From assembly GCA_025782575.1 (NCBI GenBank), contig JALGYY010000002.1:38729-102728 (forward strand): DNA of 64,000 bases, in the 5' to 3' direction. Below the pieces are notes generated by a model. That model did not search any database, was not told the origin of the DNA, and worked only from the letters and a program-made list of their open reading frames with translations. Shown piece after piece: positions 52,085 through 60,759 of this stretch. Both the position numbers and the translations under genes were made by a program. Source of the stretch: a bacterium (GTDB taxonomy: Bacteria > Orphanbacterota > Orphanbacteria > Orphanbacterales > Orphanbacteraceae). How positions within the stretch are numbered: the first letter of the stretch is position 1; each line of letters opens with the position of its first letter.

Positions 52085-52621
52085 TCAATTGTACGCTTTC
52101 CCCCGGCTGGCAAAAGAGAGCAGAACCACCTGATGCGTTGCAGAGTCCGGCTGATAAATGAGACGGAAATTTCCGATCCGATAGCGCCAGAGACCGCGCC
52201 GCTCGCCGGTAAGCGGTTTTACGGTATTCCCCTTGGCCGTCAGGGGTTCCCGGCAGATACTGCTGATCGCCTCGAGAATCCGCCCCTGAAGTTTTCGGTC
52301 GATCTTTCGAATCGCGCGAATAAACTCTTCGCTCATGGCGACCAGCCATTCGGATTTCCCGGCCGACAGATGGCCCGCGACCCCGGCCGGGATTTCGAAG
52401 ACCGTCGAATGGGGCTCCGGACCAGCCGTCTCCGCCGGATGTACGCCCGCCTCCCAAAGGTTGGCCAGTCCGCGTGATGCGGTTGCCAGATCGAGTGTTG
52501 TGACTTGATTGGTTCTGACGTCTGATAAACTTGCGGAAAGCGATTGCGTTTCTACGGGATTAAGATCTCCTGCCGCACCAGCGGCATCGATTGCGGCGCG
52601 GAGTCGTTCAGGGAGGGACAT
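52085..52621 (-). CDS. RelE/ParE-type toxin domain protein with N-terminal extension
   Basis: About 178 residues from ATG 52621 (GAGGGAG upstream). The C-terminal ~80 residues form a RelE/ParE fold: EEFIRAIRKIDRKLQGRILE, then L-T-G-E-R-R-G-L-W-R-Y-R-I-G-N-F-R-L-I-Y and VVLLSFASRGKAY, keeping the basic residues of the active face. The first ~95 residues are unusual: SLPERLRAAIDAAGAAGDL, TTLDLATASRGLANLWEAGVHPAE and a Pro-rich linker. No separate antitoxin gene is adjacent, so the extension may act as an in-cis antitoxin. It lies 25 bases downstream of a small gene in the same orientation. Confidence 0.7.
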   Translation of the reverse strand: MSLPERLRAAIDAAGAAGDLNPVETQSLSASLSDVRTNQVTTLDLATASRGLANLWEAGVHPAETAGPEPHSTVFEIPAGVAGHLSAGKSEWLVAMSEEFIRAIRKIDRKLQGRILEAISSICREPLTAKGNTVKPLTGERRGLWRYRIGNFRLIYQPDSATHQVVLLSFASRGKAYN

Positions 52622-52646
52622 TGCTCCCTCGTTTTTTCTTCGCCCC

Positions 52647-52937
52647 TTATCCACCATTTCCATCACTACCCTTCCGGACGCACACAAATTCCGTCATACG
52701 AATGGTCCGGTCATAGGAATTCAGGTGTCCATACCGGCCGCGCACGCTCACTTCACCTCGGATCTCGGCGTGAATGCCCTGATACGGCTCTTCAGCGAGC
52801 TCATCGTAGGAGCGCCTGAGCTCCTCGTACGCATCGCCGTCTGGAATCAACCACCACTTCTCTCCGGAATCCGCCGGCTCGAATGCGCTCACCTCGAACC
52901 CGAAGCGGGCGATTCCCTTATACAACTCATCACCCAA
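52647..52937 (-). CDS. Small conserved-looking protein with YGHLNSY motif
   Basis: About 96 residues. The frame opens at 53033, but a promoter-like TTGTGGTATCAT (52968-52979) lies inside that extension, and TTG 52937 has a perfect GGAGGAGAG upstream, so I place the start there. Content: GDELYKGIARFGFEVSAFEP, EKWWLIPDGDAYEEL, YQGIHAEIRGEVS and RGRYGHLNSYDRTIRMTEF. The last part resembles the beta-barrel ends of small NlpE-like or copper-resistance lipoproteins (Y-x-A-E-x-R-G-E...YGHLG-x-Y), but there is no signal peptide here. First gene of an operon with the RelE-type gene. Function not assigned. Confidence 0.55.
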   Translation of the reverse strand: MGDELYKGIARFGFEVSAFEPADSGEKWWLIPDGDAYEELRRSYDELAEEPYQGIHAEIRGEVSVRGRYGHLNSYDRTIRMTEFVCVRKGSDGNGG

Positions 52938-52967
52938 TGGGCTCTCCTCCGCCTGGTATCCGATTCC

Positions 52968-52979
52968 ATGATACCACAA
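52968..52979 (-). promoter_or_regulatory. Extended -10 promoter of the small gene/RelE-type operon
   Basis: Minus strand TTGTGGTATCAT, about 30 bases before TTG 52937, giving a short leader that contains GGAGGAGAG. Confidence 0.5.
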
Positions 52980-53039
52980 CAACTTGGCATCACATGGCAG
53001 CGCTCTGCCCCTCCGAGAATGGCGAAAAGGCATTAGCCC

Positions 53040-53068
53040 TTGTACCCCTTGCTCGCCATGACTATGAT
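53040..53068 (+). promoter_or_regulatory. Sigma-70-like promoter six bases before a start codon (leaderless type)
   Basis: TTGTAC (53040-53045), a 17-base spacer and TATGAT (53063-53068); the ATG of the outer-membrane protein gene follows at 53075 with no Shine-Dalgarno sequence. Transcription would start at or beside the A of the ATG. Confidence 0.55.
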
Positions 53069-53074
53069 CGATTC

Positions 53075-55042
53075 ATGGATCTTCCCCTTCCAGGAACCCG
53101 GATTCATCATTTAATACAATTCCCGGCTTCCCCGCTCGTCGTAGCCGCAATGTCTCTAGCCCTCTTCACATCCGCTCATAGCGCACCGAACGAGATCGTC
53201 GAAGTGATGACCGTTCATGAGTCTCAGGCTAAGCAATTGACTATCAGGATCTTAAGAAACCTCAAACCACTTGAAGCATTGCTTCGGGAGCAGCCGGACG
53301 GATCGGAACATCTCCCTCCCGAACTTCGTCCGCAGGTGACGGAGAAACTCCGTGAGAACGAGAACCTGCTCGTGAAGATCGAGCTGCACCATGCTCAAGC
53401 GGAGCGCCTCCGGCTGGAAACCTACCCGAAAGGTCAACCTCCACCATCGGTGCGCGAAATCCTCGTGAATCTCAGTAAGTTCGAGAAACTGGCGCGTGGC
53501 CAGTTCGAGCGCTTTCGCATCCTTGCCGGAGCGCCGATGATCATCTCTATCGACGAGCGGGCCGGCGTTCGCTTCAGCGGCGAGGCGGAGATCGGCCTCG
53601 GGTCGAACAAAGCGACCACCTTCGTAGGAGGAGTGGAGGTGGCGCAGACCGATATTTCGCGCTCTCTCATACGAACAAGACTGATGAGCGAGATCACCCC
53701 GAAGGACAAGATATCTGTGGAGATCCTGCGGAACGAGGAGGTTCACTTTACCCCATCAACGCGCACGAACGGAGAGATCCGCTACGACCGGAGAGCGAGC
53801 AGGGCGTTGAAGTTCCATGCCGGCGCCGAGATCACCGGCTTCAAGGATGATTCCAACAGGAATGCCGAGTATGGCGACAGCGAGTTCGAGATTGGTGGCA
53901 CGTACAACTCATCAAGAAAATTCCGCGCCAAAGGCTTCGCCCGTTTCCAGTCCCGCTCGTTCGACAACATCGATGATGCCGACTTCGGTGACCGCCGGCT
54001 TCAAGGGGAGCTGTCCGGGAAGAGTTCCGGCGCTGACTGGAAAATCAAGGGCTACAGCACACGACATGATGCCGACGTCGATACCGAGGACAGCGATAAG
54101 GGAAAAGTCTCCGGTCAGATTGGCATCGTAAGCGGCAAGGACCGGCGCCTCTCGATCGAGTTGTATGTGGAGGGAGCGGAGTTCGACAGGGATGACGACA
54201 CACGGACCTTCTCGAAGCGGGGTGCTCGGCTCGAAAGCCGCGGCGGGAGTGGTTCTGGCACCAAGCGGACATCGTACTTAGCCTTCGACAGGCGTGAGCA
54301 CGACGTGAACGAAGACCGGGATTACAAACAGTATAAGATAGGAATCAAGTCGTTCAGTTTTGATACGCAGAATGGTTCCCAACGAAACTCCTTAACCGCC
54401 CTCTATCGCAATTTTGTCGGTGAGGGAAGTCGCGCCTTTCTTGACTTCGCCGAAGGACGGTGGGATCGGTCGACGCAATCCCTCAGCTCGTCGGGCGCCG
54501 GCACCTTCTTGAAAACCTCTCACTTCTTCCGGTGGTACTTTGACGATGGGGATATCGAGCGAAACGCCGAACTCAATCAGTATGCATGGTTCGGAGTCGC
54601 TGTGTCGCGGAAGAATCCGCTTCGCGTCGGCCCGTTTGTTGCGGGCGACACCGATCTGATCACTGAAGAGGACGTCACTGATCCGGTGACCGGCGAAGAA
54701 CTCGGAACGTTCGACTCCCCCACGAACACCGTCCGCTATGGCATTAAGGGAGATGCAAAGATTTCGGCCGGCAAGATTCGCGGCGGTTTCTCCGGCCGGG
54801 TCGAGCGCTTGAAACTATATAATGTAGACGATTCGCCGACTACGAACCGCCTCGAACTGAGCGGTGACCTGGAGGTCCCACTCACTGACGTCCTCACCGG
54901 CTCCGTCCGGGGGCAGTACTACAAAACCGGGTCGGACGATCCGGGTACGGTTGAAACCAGCGAGATCGATCTTCTCTTCAGCCTCATCTACACGTTCGAC
55001 CGTCCCAACACGCCCAGATCGGGAAGGAGCATTACGCCATGA
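53075..55042 (+). CDS. Outer-membrane beta-barrel-like protein
   Basis: About 655 residues. The frame extends 64 unlikely codons upstream; ATG 53075 starts a signal peptide (FPASPLVVAAMSLALFTSAHSA). Residues ~40-160 are helical and charged (ALLREQPDGSEHLPPEL, REILVNLSKFEKLARGQFER), probably periplasmic. The remaining ~480 residues alternate strands with short Gly/Asp turns (RFSGEAEIGLGSNKATTFVG, KISAGKIRGGFSGRVERLKL) and near the end SEIDLLFSLIYTFDRP, as in porin-like barrels. Its stop overlaps the next start (ATGA), so the two products probably work together. Function unknown. Confidence 0.65.
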   Translation: MDLPLPGTRIHHLIQFPASPLVVAAMSLALFTSAHSAPNEIVEVMTVHESQAKQLTIRILRNLKPLEALLREQPDGSEHLPPELRPQVTEKLRENENLLVKIELHHAQAERLRLETYPKGQPPPSVREILVNLSKFEKLARGQFERFRILAGAPMIISIDERAGVRFSGEAEIGLGSNKATTFVGGVEVAQTDISRSLIRTRLMSEITPKDKISVEILRNEEVHFTPSTRTNGEIRYDRRASRALKFHAGAEITGFKDDSNRNAEYGDSEFEIGGTYNSSRKFRAKGFARFQSRSFDNIDDADFGDRRLQGELSGKSSGADWKIKGYSTRHDADVDTEDSDKGKVSGQIGIVSGKDRRLSIELYVEGAEFDRDDDTRTFSKRGARLESRGGSGSGTKRTSYLAFDRREHDVNEDRDYKQYKIGIKSFSFDTQNGSQRNSLTALYRNFVGEGSRAFLDFAEGRWDRSTQSLSSSGAGTFLKTSHFFRWYFDDGDIERNAELNQYAWFGVAVSRKNPLRVGPFVAGDTDLITEEDVTDPVTGEELGTFDSPTNTVRYGIKGDAKISAGKIRGGFSGRVERLKLYNVDDSPTTNRLELSGDLEVPLTDVLTGSVRGQYYKTGSDDPGTVETSEIDLLFSLIYTFDRPNTPRSGRSITP

Positions 55043-57993
55043 AGTCCGTGCGCGCACGAATCACAGCCGCGGCACCGCTCCTGGTAGCCGCGTTCTTTCT
55101 GCTCGTCCTTACGATCACCACGTCTGCCGACACACGAGAGCGCAACCCGGTGGAGTCATTAACACAGGAAGAGATCGATGCGCTCGCCAAAATGTACGGC
55201 GAGAAGGGAGCGAAGGGACTCTACGAGAGTGATCCGGCCTTTCGCGACGCCGTTCTTCTGAGGGCATCACAGCAGACTGCGCAGCGCGTCAGACAAGCCC
55301 GCGAGGAAGTCAGGAGAATCGAGGACCAGCAGATTCAAGATGCGTTCCTTCGCTCGATGAAGGAATTCAGGGACATTTACGGTAGAGCGACGAAGGACAA
55401 GGAGTGGTACCACGCCGCCGGCGACTATGGCGGAGCGTCGACAGCCCACTGGAATGACCAGGTAGCGCGCACCGAAGCGGCTGTGGCGAATGGTGATGCG
55501 GCCGCATCGCAATCGACGGTCGACTACTACAAGCGCCTGGCGTCGGGATCCGATGCGCTCCACCGCATGGCAAAGATTGCCAGAGATTACGATGAGCTCA
55601 GCAAGAAATCGGCGGCGGCTGATGCGGGTGGGGCGGCGGAAATGGCGGACTTCTCGGCGTCTGCCATGAAGGCGTTTCTCGCGCACGCCAAGGACTACGT
55701 GGACGTCCTCGCCGCACGGCAGAGTGGTGAGCTTGCGAAGCTCGCCCCTCTCGGCCAATCGATCCCCGGTATCCGCGGCCCGAACAGCGAGCAGATCATA
55801 GAAAGAGTGCTTGCCACGGAGGGAAACATACGCGCCCTGAAGGATGCAGGTTGGTATGCTAGTGAGGCAATCAAGAAGATCGATACGGCAAGCAAAGTGG
55901 TGAGAACCCTCGACCAGATGATTAACAATCCGGACTTCGCTCGACTCGAAGACAGCGAGTACCTCACACAACCCCAGAAAGAGTTCGGGACAACGATGAT
56001 TGCCGCCGGTAAAGCGGTTCAGGGGCTCGCCGACATATTCGGCGCGGACATCGGCAATGTGCCGGCGCAGATACTCAAGGACGGCGGCCTTGGAATCGAG
56101 GCGATCGGCCAGGCGGTCGGCTTTGCGGGTGAACTCGAGAAGGGCAAGCGCCAGAGGGGGACCGGCGGCATCGCCACCGAATACAGCGGTCCTCTCGACA
56201 ACTTCGGAGCCGTGAATCTCACAGTACGGCAAAACGGCGCAACAAGCGTACTTACGATCCCGGATGGCAGCGGGGGTTACGTGACACTCTCCGGCGACGA
56301 TTTGAAAGCGCTCAGCGATGCGGTCTCCGCGTTTACCAGCCTCGCCGGACGTAACCCAACTCAGAAAGAGCTCGCTACTCTCGCCGCAGGCGGAGACCTG
56401 ATCATCGATGGCCGGCGCGTAAATATGAACTCTCTCTCCAATCCACACACCCGGACTGACAACGACCTCCGCGGCGCCGAACGTACTGAGCTTGACGCGT
56501 TCATCAAAGACGCCCTTGCAGGCCTTCCCGAAGGCCAGAAGAAGGGGCTGGACCCGGACAGCGGAGTTGAAGGCGGGTGGAGCCGCCAGGACCACAGGGA
56601 CAAGCGGGATGAAATGGATCGCCTGACACAGGAACTTTATGGCGTCAATGTAAGCTCGACTCTCTACGGTGCTGATCTGCTCCAGCATGGTCGGATCACC
56701 GAAAACCTCGAAGAAGTGATCAAGGCGAACAGGACAACTCTGGAGAGATTGGAAGAAATGCTCGAGGACGAGTCACTCTCCCAACGCGAGCGACTCGAGG
56801 CGGAGAAGCGCTACATTGAAGAGTTGCGGCGTCTCCAGGCGCTTGCCGCCGCGAGAGAAAAGGCGGAAAAAGAAAAAGCTGGCGGAACGGGCGAGGAGGA
56901 GGGAGAGACTGCAGCGGGAGATACGGGCAAGAAGGACGAAGAGTCTGCCGGTAGTGGCGGGAGCGTGGACGACGCTCTTCGCGAATTGACCGGCGGCGCT
57001 ACGGAGCCCGACCCGGAAAAGGCGCGCACAACTGCCGAGCTTCTCGAGGACACTGGTATCACAAGAACTCACCACGAGTTGAGGGAGGCGTTCGATGTGT
57101 TCGACGAGAGCGCCCTCGACCTGGCGCAGCAGATCCGGAATATCTCAGCGAGTGGCGAGGAGATCTGCCACGACGAGACGGTGGGGTATCTCTTCTACAC
57201 GACGGCGATGCTGAATGAGATCGTGCAATCGCTTTATAAGGAATTGCTCGTCGAAGGCCGGCGCGCGTCCGGTATGAACGCCGGGGGGCGGAACCTGTCA
57301 GAACCCGACATGGATATGCTCAACTCGCGCGACCAGCTGCGCATCTCCGCGGGTACGGTCATGGCAGGGCGCGCGGAGGGGACATACGAGCTTCTCACCA
57401 GCGAGATCGAACGTCTCGATGCCGGCTGTGATCTCGACGATCTCCTCCGGAGCGGCGAAGAGGTGGCCGAACTGGATCAGGACCCGGAGAGCGGCGTCGA
57501 CGGTGGCCGGCCGCCCGTGACCGGATCGGGAGACGATACCGGGGACGACGACGATGATGGCGATCCTGGGAACGACACGGATGGTGACTTCGTCGCCATC
57601 GGCTCTGTGGTCGAACAGAACCAGGCGGGGCAAGCATGCGATCTCGGAACTACGGCATCCGTCACGGCACAGGTCTCGTTCCCCGAACGGGTCAGACCGA
57701 ATTCCACGTTCACCATCCAGGTCAACGCGACCTGGAACACGGCCGGGAAATTCGATTCGGCGGAACTGCTCGTCTTCATCAGCGCTCTGGGCATAGAGAA
57801 GACGGAGACTAGTCCTGGCTCCAGCGGCAGCCGGACATTCAACATCCAGTTCAATTCTTCGGAAGTCGACTTCAGCCTGCCGGGACACGTGATTCTTGTA
57901 ACGGTGCTCTCGACCTTTGAGTGTGACGATCGAACCGGGGACAGCGGGTTCAGCAACCAGGTCGGGAGAACGCAGGCCTATTCGAATTTCTAG
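55039..57993 (+). CDS. Large secreted helical protein with C-terminal Ig-like domain, coupled to the barrel gene
   Basis: 984 residues, start overlapping the upstream stop. Signal peptide ARITAAAPLLVAAFFLLVLT. Residues ~45-400 are mainly helical with charged heptads; ~560-620 is a coiled coil (LEDESLSQRERLEAEKRYIE, AREKAEKEKAGG) followed by a disordered Gly/Glu stretch. The motif DP(D/E)SGV(E/D)GG occurs twice (residues ~505 and ~815), each in a linker. The last ~120 residues are an Ig-like beta domain (TASVTAQVSFPERVRPNSTF, GHVILVTVLSTFEC). No known family. With the barrel protein it may form an envelope-spanning or exported complex. It converges with the amidohydrolase gene 3 bases away. 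Confidence 0.65.
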   Translation: MKSVRARITAAAPLLVAAFFLLVLTITTSADTRERNPVESLTQEEIDALAKMYGEKGAKGLYESDPAFRDAVLLRASQQTAQRVRQAREEVRRIEDQQIQDAFLRSMKEFRDIYGRATKDKEWYHAAGDYGGASTAHWNDQVARTEAAVANGDAAASQSTVDYYKRLASGSDALHRMAKIARDYDELSKKSAAADAGGAAEMADFSASAMKAFLAHAKDYVDVLAARQSGELAKLAPLGQSIPGIRGPNSEQIIERVLATEGNIRALKDAGWYASEAIKKIDTASKVVRTLDQMINNPDFARLEDSEYLTQPQKEFGTTMIAAGKAVQGLADIFGADIGNVPAQILKDGGLGIEAIGQAVGFAGELEKGKRQRGTGGIATEYSGPLDNFGAVNLTVRQNGATSVLTIPDGSGGYVTLSGDDLKALSDAVSAFTSLAGRNPTQKELATLAAGGDLIIDGRRVNMNSLSNPHTRTDNDLRGAERTELDAFIKDALAGLPEGQKKGLDPDSGVEGGWSRQDHRDKRDEMDRLTQELYGVNVSSTLYGADLLQHGRITENLEEVIKANRTTLERLEEMLEDESLSQRERLEAEKRYIEELRRLQALAAAREKAEKEKAGGTGEEEGETAAGDTGKKDEESAGSGGSVDDALRELTGGATEPDPEKARTTAELLEDTGITRTHHELREAFDVFDESALDLAQQIRNISASGEEICHDETVGYLFYTTAMLNEIVQSLYKELLVEGRRASGMNAGGRNLSEPDMDMLNSRDQLRISAGTVMAGRAEGTYELLTSEIERLDAGCDLDDLLRSGEEVAELDQDPESGVDGGRPPVTGSGDDTGDDDDDGDPGNDTDGDFVAIGSVVEQNQAGQACDLGTTASVTAQVSFPERVRPNSTFTIQVNATWNTAGKFDSAELLVFISALGIEKTETSPGSSGSRTFNIQFNSSEVDFSLPGHVILVTVLSTFECDDRTGDSGFSNQVGRTQAYSNF

Positions 57994-57996
57994 TGG

Positions 57997-59742
57997 TCAA
58001 TCGGTCTGTAGTTTTCTTAATTGACTCAAGGCACTCGCGAATTTCGGGTCGATTTCCAGCACTTTCTCATAGTGCGCGATCGCCTTCTCACGATCACCCA
58101 TTCGGAGGGTAATTTCCGCAAGACTGTCCCATGCGTTTGCTGATTCGGGAAACAGCCTCGTCGCGAGTTCGAGAATTTCGTGGGCACGATCAATCTTATC
58201 GGAAAACGCGGCTGCATACCCTGCCGCATTCAATTTGTTGCGAAGCAAGGCGAGCAGATCGGCATTGTCGCCATGTCTTTCCAGAATCAGGCGGATATCC
58301 GCCTCCGTATTATCTTTCTGAAGTGCCTCATCAACCTGTGAATAGACACCCATCAAAGTTTCGTACTCGCCGGCCATGGAAGCGCGCAGTATGTCGAGTT
58401 CGCTTTTATCCATCCACTTACCGGCGACTGCAACACCGGCCACGTCACGCACATGGCGCACATCATCCAGAGGGTTTTCTTCGATCAATATCAGATCAGC
58501 GCGATATCCAGGTGCGATTTGACCGAATCGCTCTTCGCTGTCGACATACCTGCGCACGAATTCGCCGCCGTTTCGAGTCCCGATTGACAGCGCATCGTAA
58601 TTGCTCAACCCCGCCTTGACCAGCTCGGTCAATTCTCGGTGCGCCGCCCGGCCGGGAAACAAGCCGGGCAATGTCGCATCGGTTCCGATCACCTGCAGGA
58701 TATTCGCTTCCTGAAAACTTCTCGTCAGTTCCTGAAGCAGCTCATACTTGATCTGTCCCCGAAAGATGAAATTTTCAATCTCCCTGCGCCGATTGATGTT
58801 TCCGGCGCGCCAGTCCAGAACTGTATTGGGGTGCTGGTACTTCAGCTCCCCATCCATCCAGATGTGGTCCAGGCCGTCCCACATAAGAAGGTTTGTAAAC
58901 GTGAAACTGAGGTCCGGCATGACCGCTACGTCATTCTCCTGGAGAACCTTAACTAGCGCTGGAATCTTTGACAGATCGGGCCGGTAGGTGAGATCCATGT
59001 CCTTCGTGCTGCGTGGACCGTCAAAATATGTAAAGAAAAACTCCTCCGTGTGGGCAACCGCATCCAGTCCACCCCGCAAAGCAATCAACGGATCGAAGTT
59101 ACGTGGAATGTGACCGAATACCGGCAGGTTCAGACGTCCCGCCTCCTCTACGATCGCCCTGAATACTGGAAGCGAAACATTGTTATACGTTTTGACGAAA
59201 TCGAAACCGGCTGCCTTCATTTCGGCGACCTTCGCCCGGGCCGCGTCAGGTGATGGGATGGGAAGCAGGCTACCACCAGTGGGTGGGTCCCCGTCAAGCG
59301 TACGCTCGGTAGTATAGATATTCGGACCAGTCATTTCGCCGCTTGCGATCTGACGTCGGTGTTCGAGAAGTTCTTTTCCTCGCGCGGCTGAACCGCCAAG
59401 ATGCATGACCGTGGTCACACCCCATGCAAGGTAATTGACGTATTCGTCCGGACGACGGATATGCACGTGCAGATCAACGAGGCCGGGCATGAGATAGCGC
59501 CCGTTACCTTCAATCACGCGGGCATTTTCCGGTAGAGCGATATCAGCGGTATTTCCTACCGCGCGAATCCGTCCGTTTGAAACGATGACAGTCTGATTCT
59601 CGAGGACGCTATTCCCATCCATCGGGACTACATGGACATCCACGATGGCGAGCGTGGAGTTATCCAGGCTGTTTTGCGCCGAGGCGTACTGACCAGCCAG
59701 CGAAATGAACATGATCATGAGAGTGGAATAGATCGTACGCAT
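57997..59742 (-). CDS. Secreted amidohydrolase with C-terminal TPR segment
   Basis: 581 residues. Signal peptide TIYSTLMIMFISLAGQYASA. Amidohydrolase-superfamily (imidazolonepropionase-like) domain ~28-450: metal pair H92-x-H94 in MPGLVDLHVHI, WGVTTVMHLGG, FVKTYN with the bridging Lys, PVFGHIPRN with a His ligand, DAVAHTEEF with another, and GTDATLPGLFPG with the Asp. Closing strands GYRADLILIEENPLDDVRHV. Residues ~480-581 hold two TPR units (ANAWDSLAEITLRMGDREKA). Full ligand set, so active; substrate possibly a cyclic amide or dipeptide. GGAGGT precedes the ATG. Confidence 0.85.
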   Translation of the reverse strand: MRTIYSTLMIMFISLAGQYASAQNSLDNSTLAIVDVHVVPMDGNSVLENQTVIVSNGRIRAVGNTADIALPENARVIEGNGRYLMPGLVDLHVHIRRPDEYVNYLAWGVTTVMHLGGSAARGKELLEHRRQIASGEMTGPNIYTTERTLDGDPPTGGSLLPIPSPDAARAKVAEMKAAGFDFVKTYNNVSLPVFRAIVEEAGRLNLPVFGHIPRNFDPLIALRGGLDAVAHTEEFFFTYFDGPRSTKDMDLTYRPDLSKIPALVKVLQENDVAVMPDLSFTFTNLLMWDGLDHIWMDGELKYQHPNTVLDWRAGNINRRREIENFIFRGQIKYELLQELTRSFQEANILQVIGTDATLPGLFPGRAAHRELTELVKAGLSNYDALSIGTRNGGEFVRRYVDSEERFGQIAPGYRADLILIEENPLDDVRHVRDVAGVAVAGKWMDKSELDILRASMAGEYETLMGVYSQVDEALQKDNTEADIRLILERHGDNADLLALLRNKLNAAGYAAAFSDKIDRAHEILELATRLFPESANAWDSLAEITLRMGDREKAIAHYEKVLEIDPKFASALSQLRKLQTD

Positions 59743-59821
59743 CGATCAGTGGTTTACCTCCGGATCACAAATCGGCATTGACCCGCTTACCTCCCCGTGA
59801 TTGTGTCTTGCACTCAACGGC

Positions 59822-59833
59822 ATCATACCACAG
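59822..59833 (-). promoter_or_regulatory. Extended -10 element of the amidohydrolase gene
   Basis: Minus strand GCTGTGGTATGAT with TATGAT at 59822-59827, 80 bases before the start at 59742. Confidence 0.5.
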
Positions 59834-59932
59834 CACTACAAACTTGCGTCGAACGAGGGGCGTCGGTCCAGGCGACCTCGCCCCCAATGCAACGGTACTC
59901 AGCGTCAACGGCTGTATGATATGCTGCGGCCC

Positions 59933-60607
59933 ATGCGAACCACCTGTCAAACCATCGGTTCTCATTGGAACAGATCTGACACGATCGTTCTTGGTGGGAA
60001 CCTCTTGGCACTCGGACTCTTCATTGCAAACTGCTGGTGGGGACTGATCTCCGTCGCTGTCATCGGGGCCCTCGGTCCATTGGGCTTTCAGATCTCACGT
60101 GCACGCGGGGGCGATGATGTCTTGAGAACAGCCCTCATCGTTGGCGGGGTAGCGGCGCTCATCTGGCCTGTGAGCGAGCGGGCTGTGGCAACGGCGATGG
60201 GCTGGTGGGGAGCGTACGTCAAGACCGGCTACATGTTATTGGACACCCCGCTTTACACCGTCCTCATCGGTTGGTTGGGGGCGGCGTATTGCGTGTACGT
60301 CGGCATGCGAGTGAAGGAGATGGGGTTCTCTATCGCGACCGTGGCGCTCACGACCGGCATCTCGGGGTTCGCGCTGGGTGTTGTCGGAGAGAATCTCTTC
60401 GTCTGTTCCGGGATGTGGACTTACGAAACGGCGCGGTGGCATCTCTGGACCGTGCCGGCGTTTGTTACCGCCACGTACGGCATCGCCTATGGTGTGCAGC
60501 CACTCTTCAATCGTTGGCCGCCGGTGGTGAACGGCCTCGCGATTGTAGCAGTGATTGCGGTCACGAGCATCGCGCTGGGTCTTATCACAGGCTTTTATCC
60601 GAGGTAA
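59933..60607 (+). CDS. Small polytopic membrane protein of unknown function
   Basis: 224 residues from ATG 59933 (the frame extends further up without coding character; an ATG at 59921 is also possible, just after a -10-like TATGAT at 59915-59920). About seven hydrophobic segments, for example TIVLGGNLLALGLFIANCWW, TALIVGGVAALIWPVSERAV, LYTVLIGWLGAAYCVYVGM and GLAIVAVIAVTSIALGLITG. The loop GENLFVCSGMWTYETARWHL has Trp, Tyr, His and Glu residues that could form a functional site. No family identified. No ribosome site is visible, so translation may be leaderless or weak. Confidence 0.65.
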   Translation: MRTTCQTIGSHWNRSDTIVLGGNLLALGLFIANCWWGLISVAVIGALGPLGFQISRARGGDDVLRTALIVGGVAALIWPVSERAVATAMGWWGAYVKTGYMLLDTPLYTVLIGWLGAAYCVYVGMRVKEMGFSIATVALTTGISGFALGVVGENLFVCSGMWTYETARWHLWTVPAFVTATYGIAYGVQPLFNRWPPVVNGLAIVAVIAVTSIALGLITGFYPR

Positions 60608-60698
60608 CCCGGGCCGCTTATCGCGATTCAGCGTTCATCTCGTGCAGATGGAGTCCCCTATAGAGGGTGGACTAGTAATTTAGAGCCATAGGATTGAA

Positions 60699-60727
60699 TT
60701 GCCTTGATCGCACTGATGTGGTATAGT
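60699..60727 (+). promoter_or_regulatory. Promoter of the propeller-repeat secreted protein gene
   Basis: TTGCCT (60699-60704), 17-base spacer ending in TGTGG, and TATAGT (60722-60727), 32 bases before the ATG; GGAAGG lies in the leader. Confidence 0.6.
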
Positions 60728-60759
60728 AGTAGAGTTATTTGTCGTCCCGGAAGGCTACT

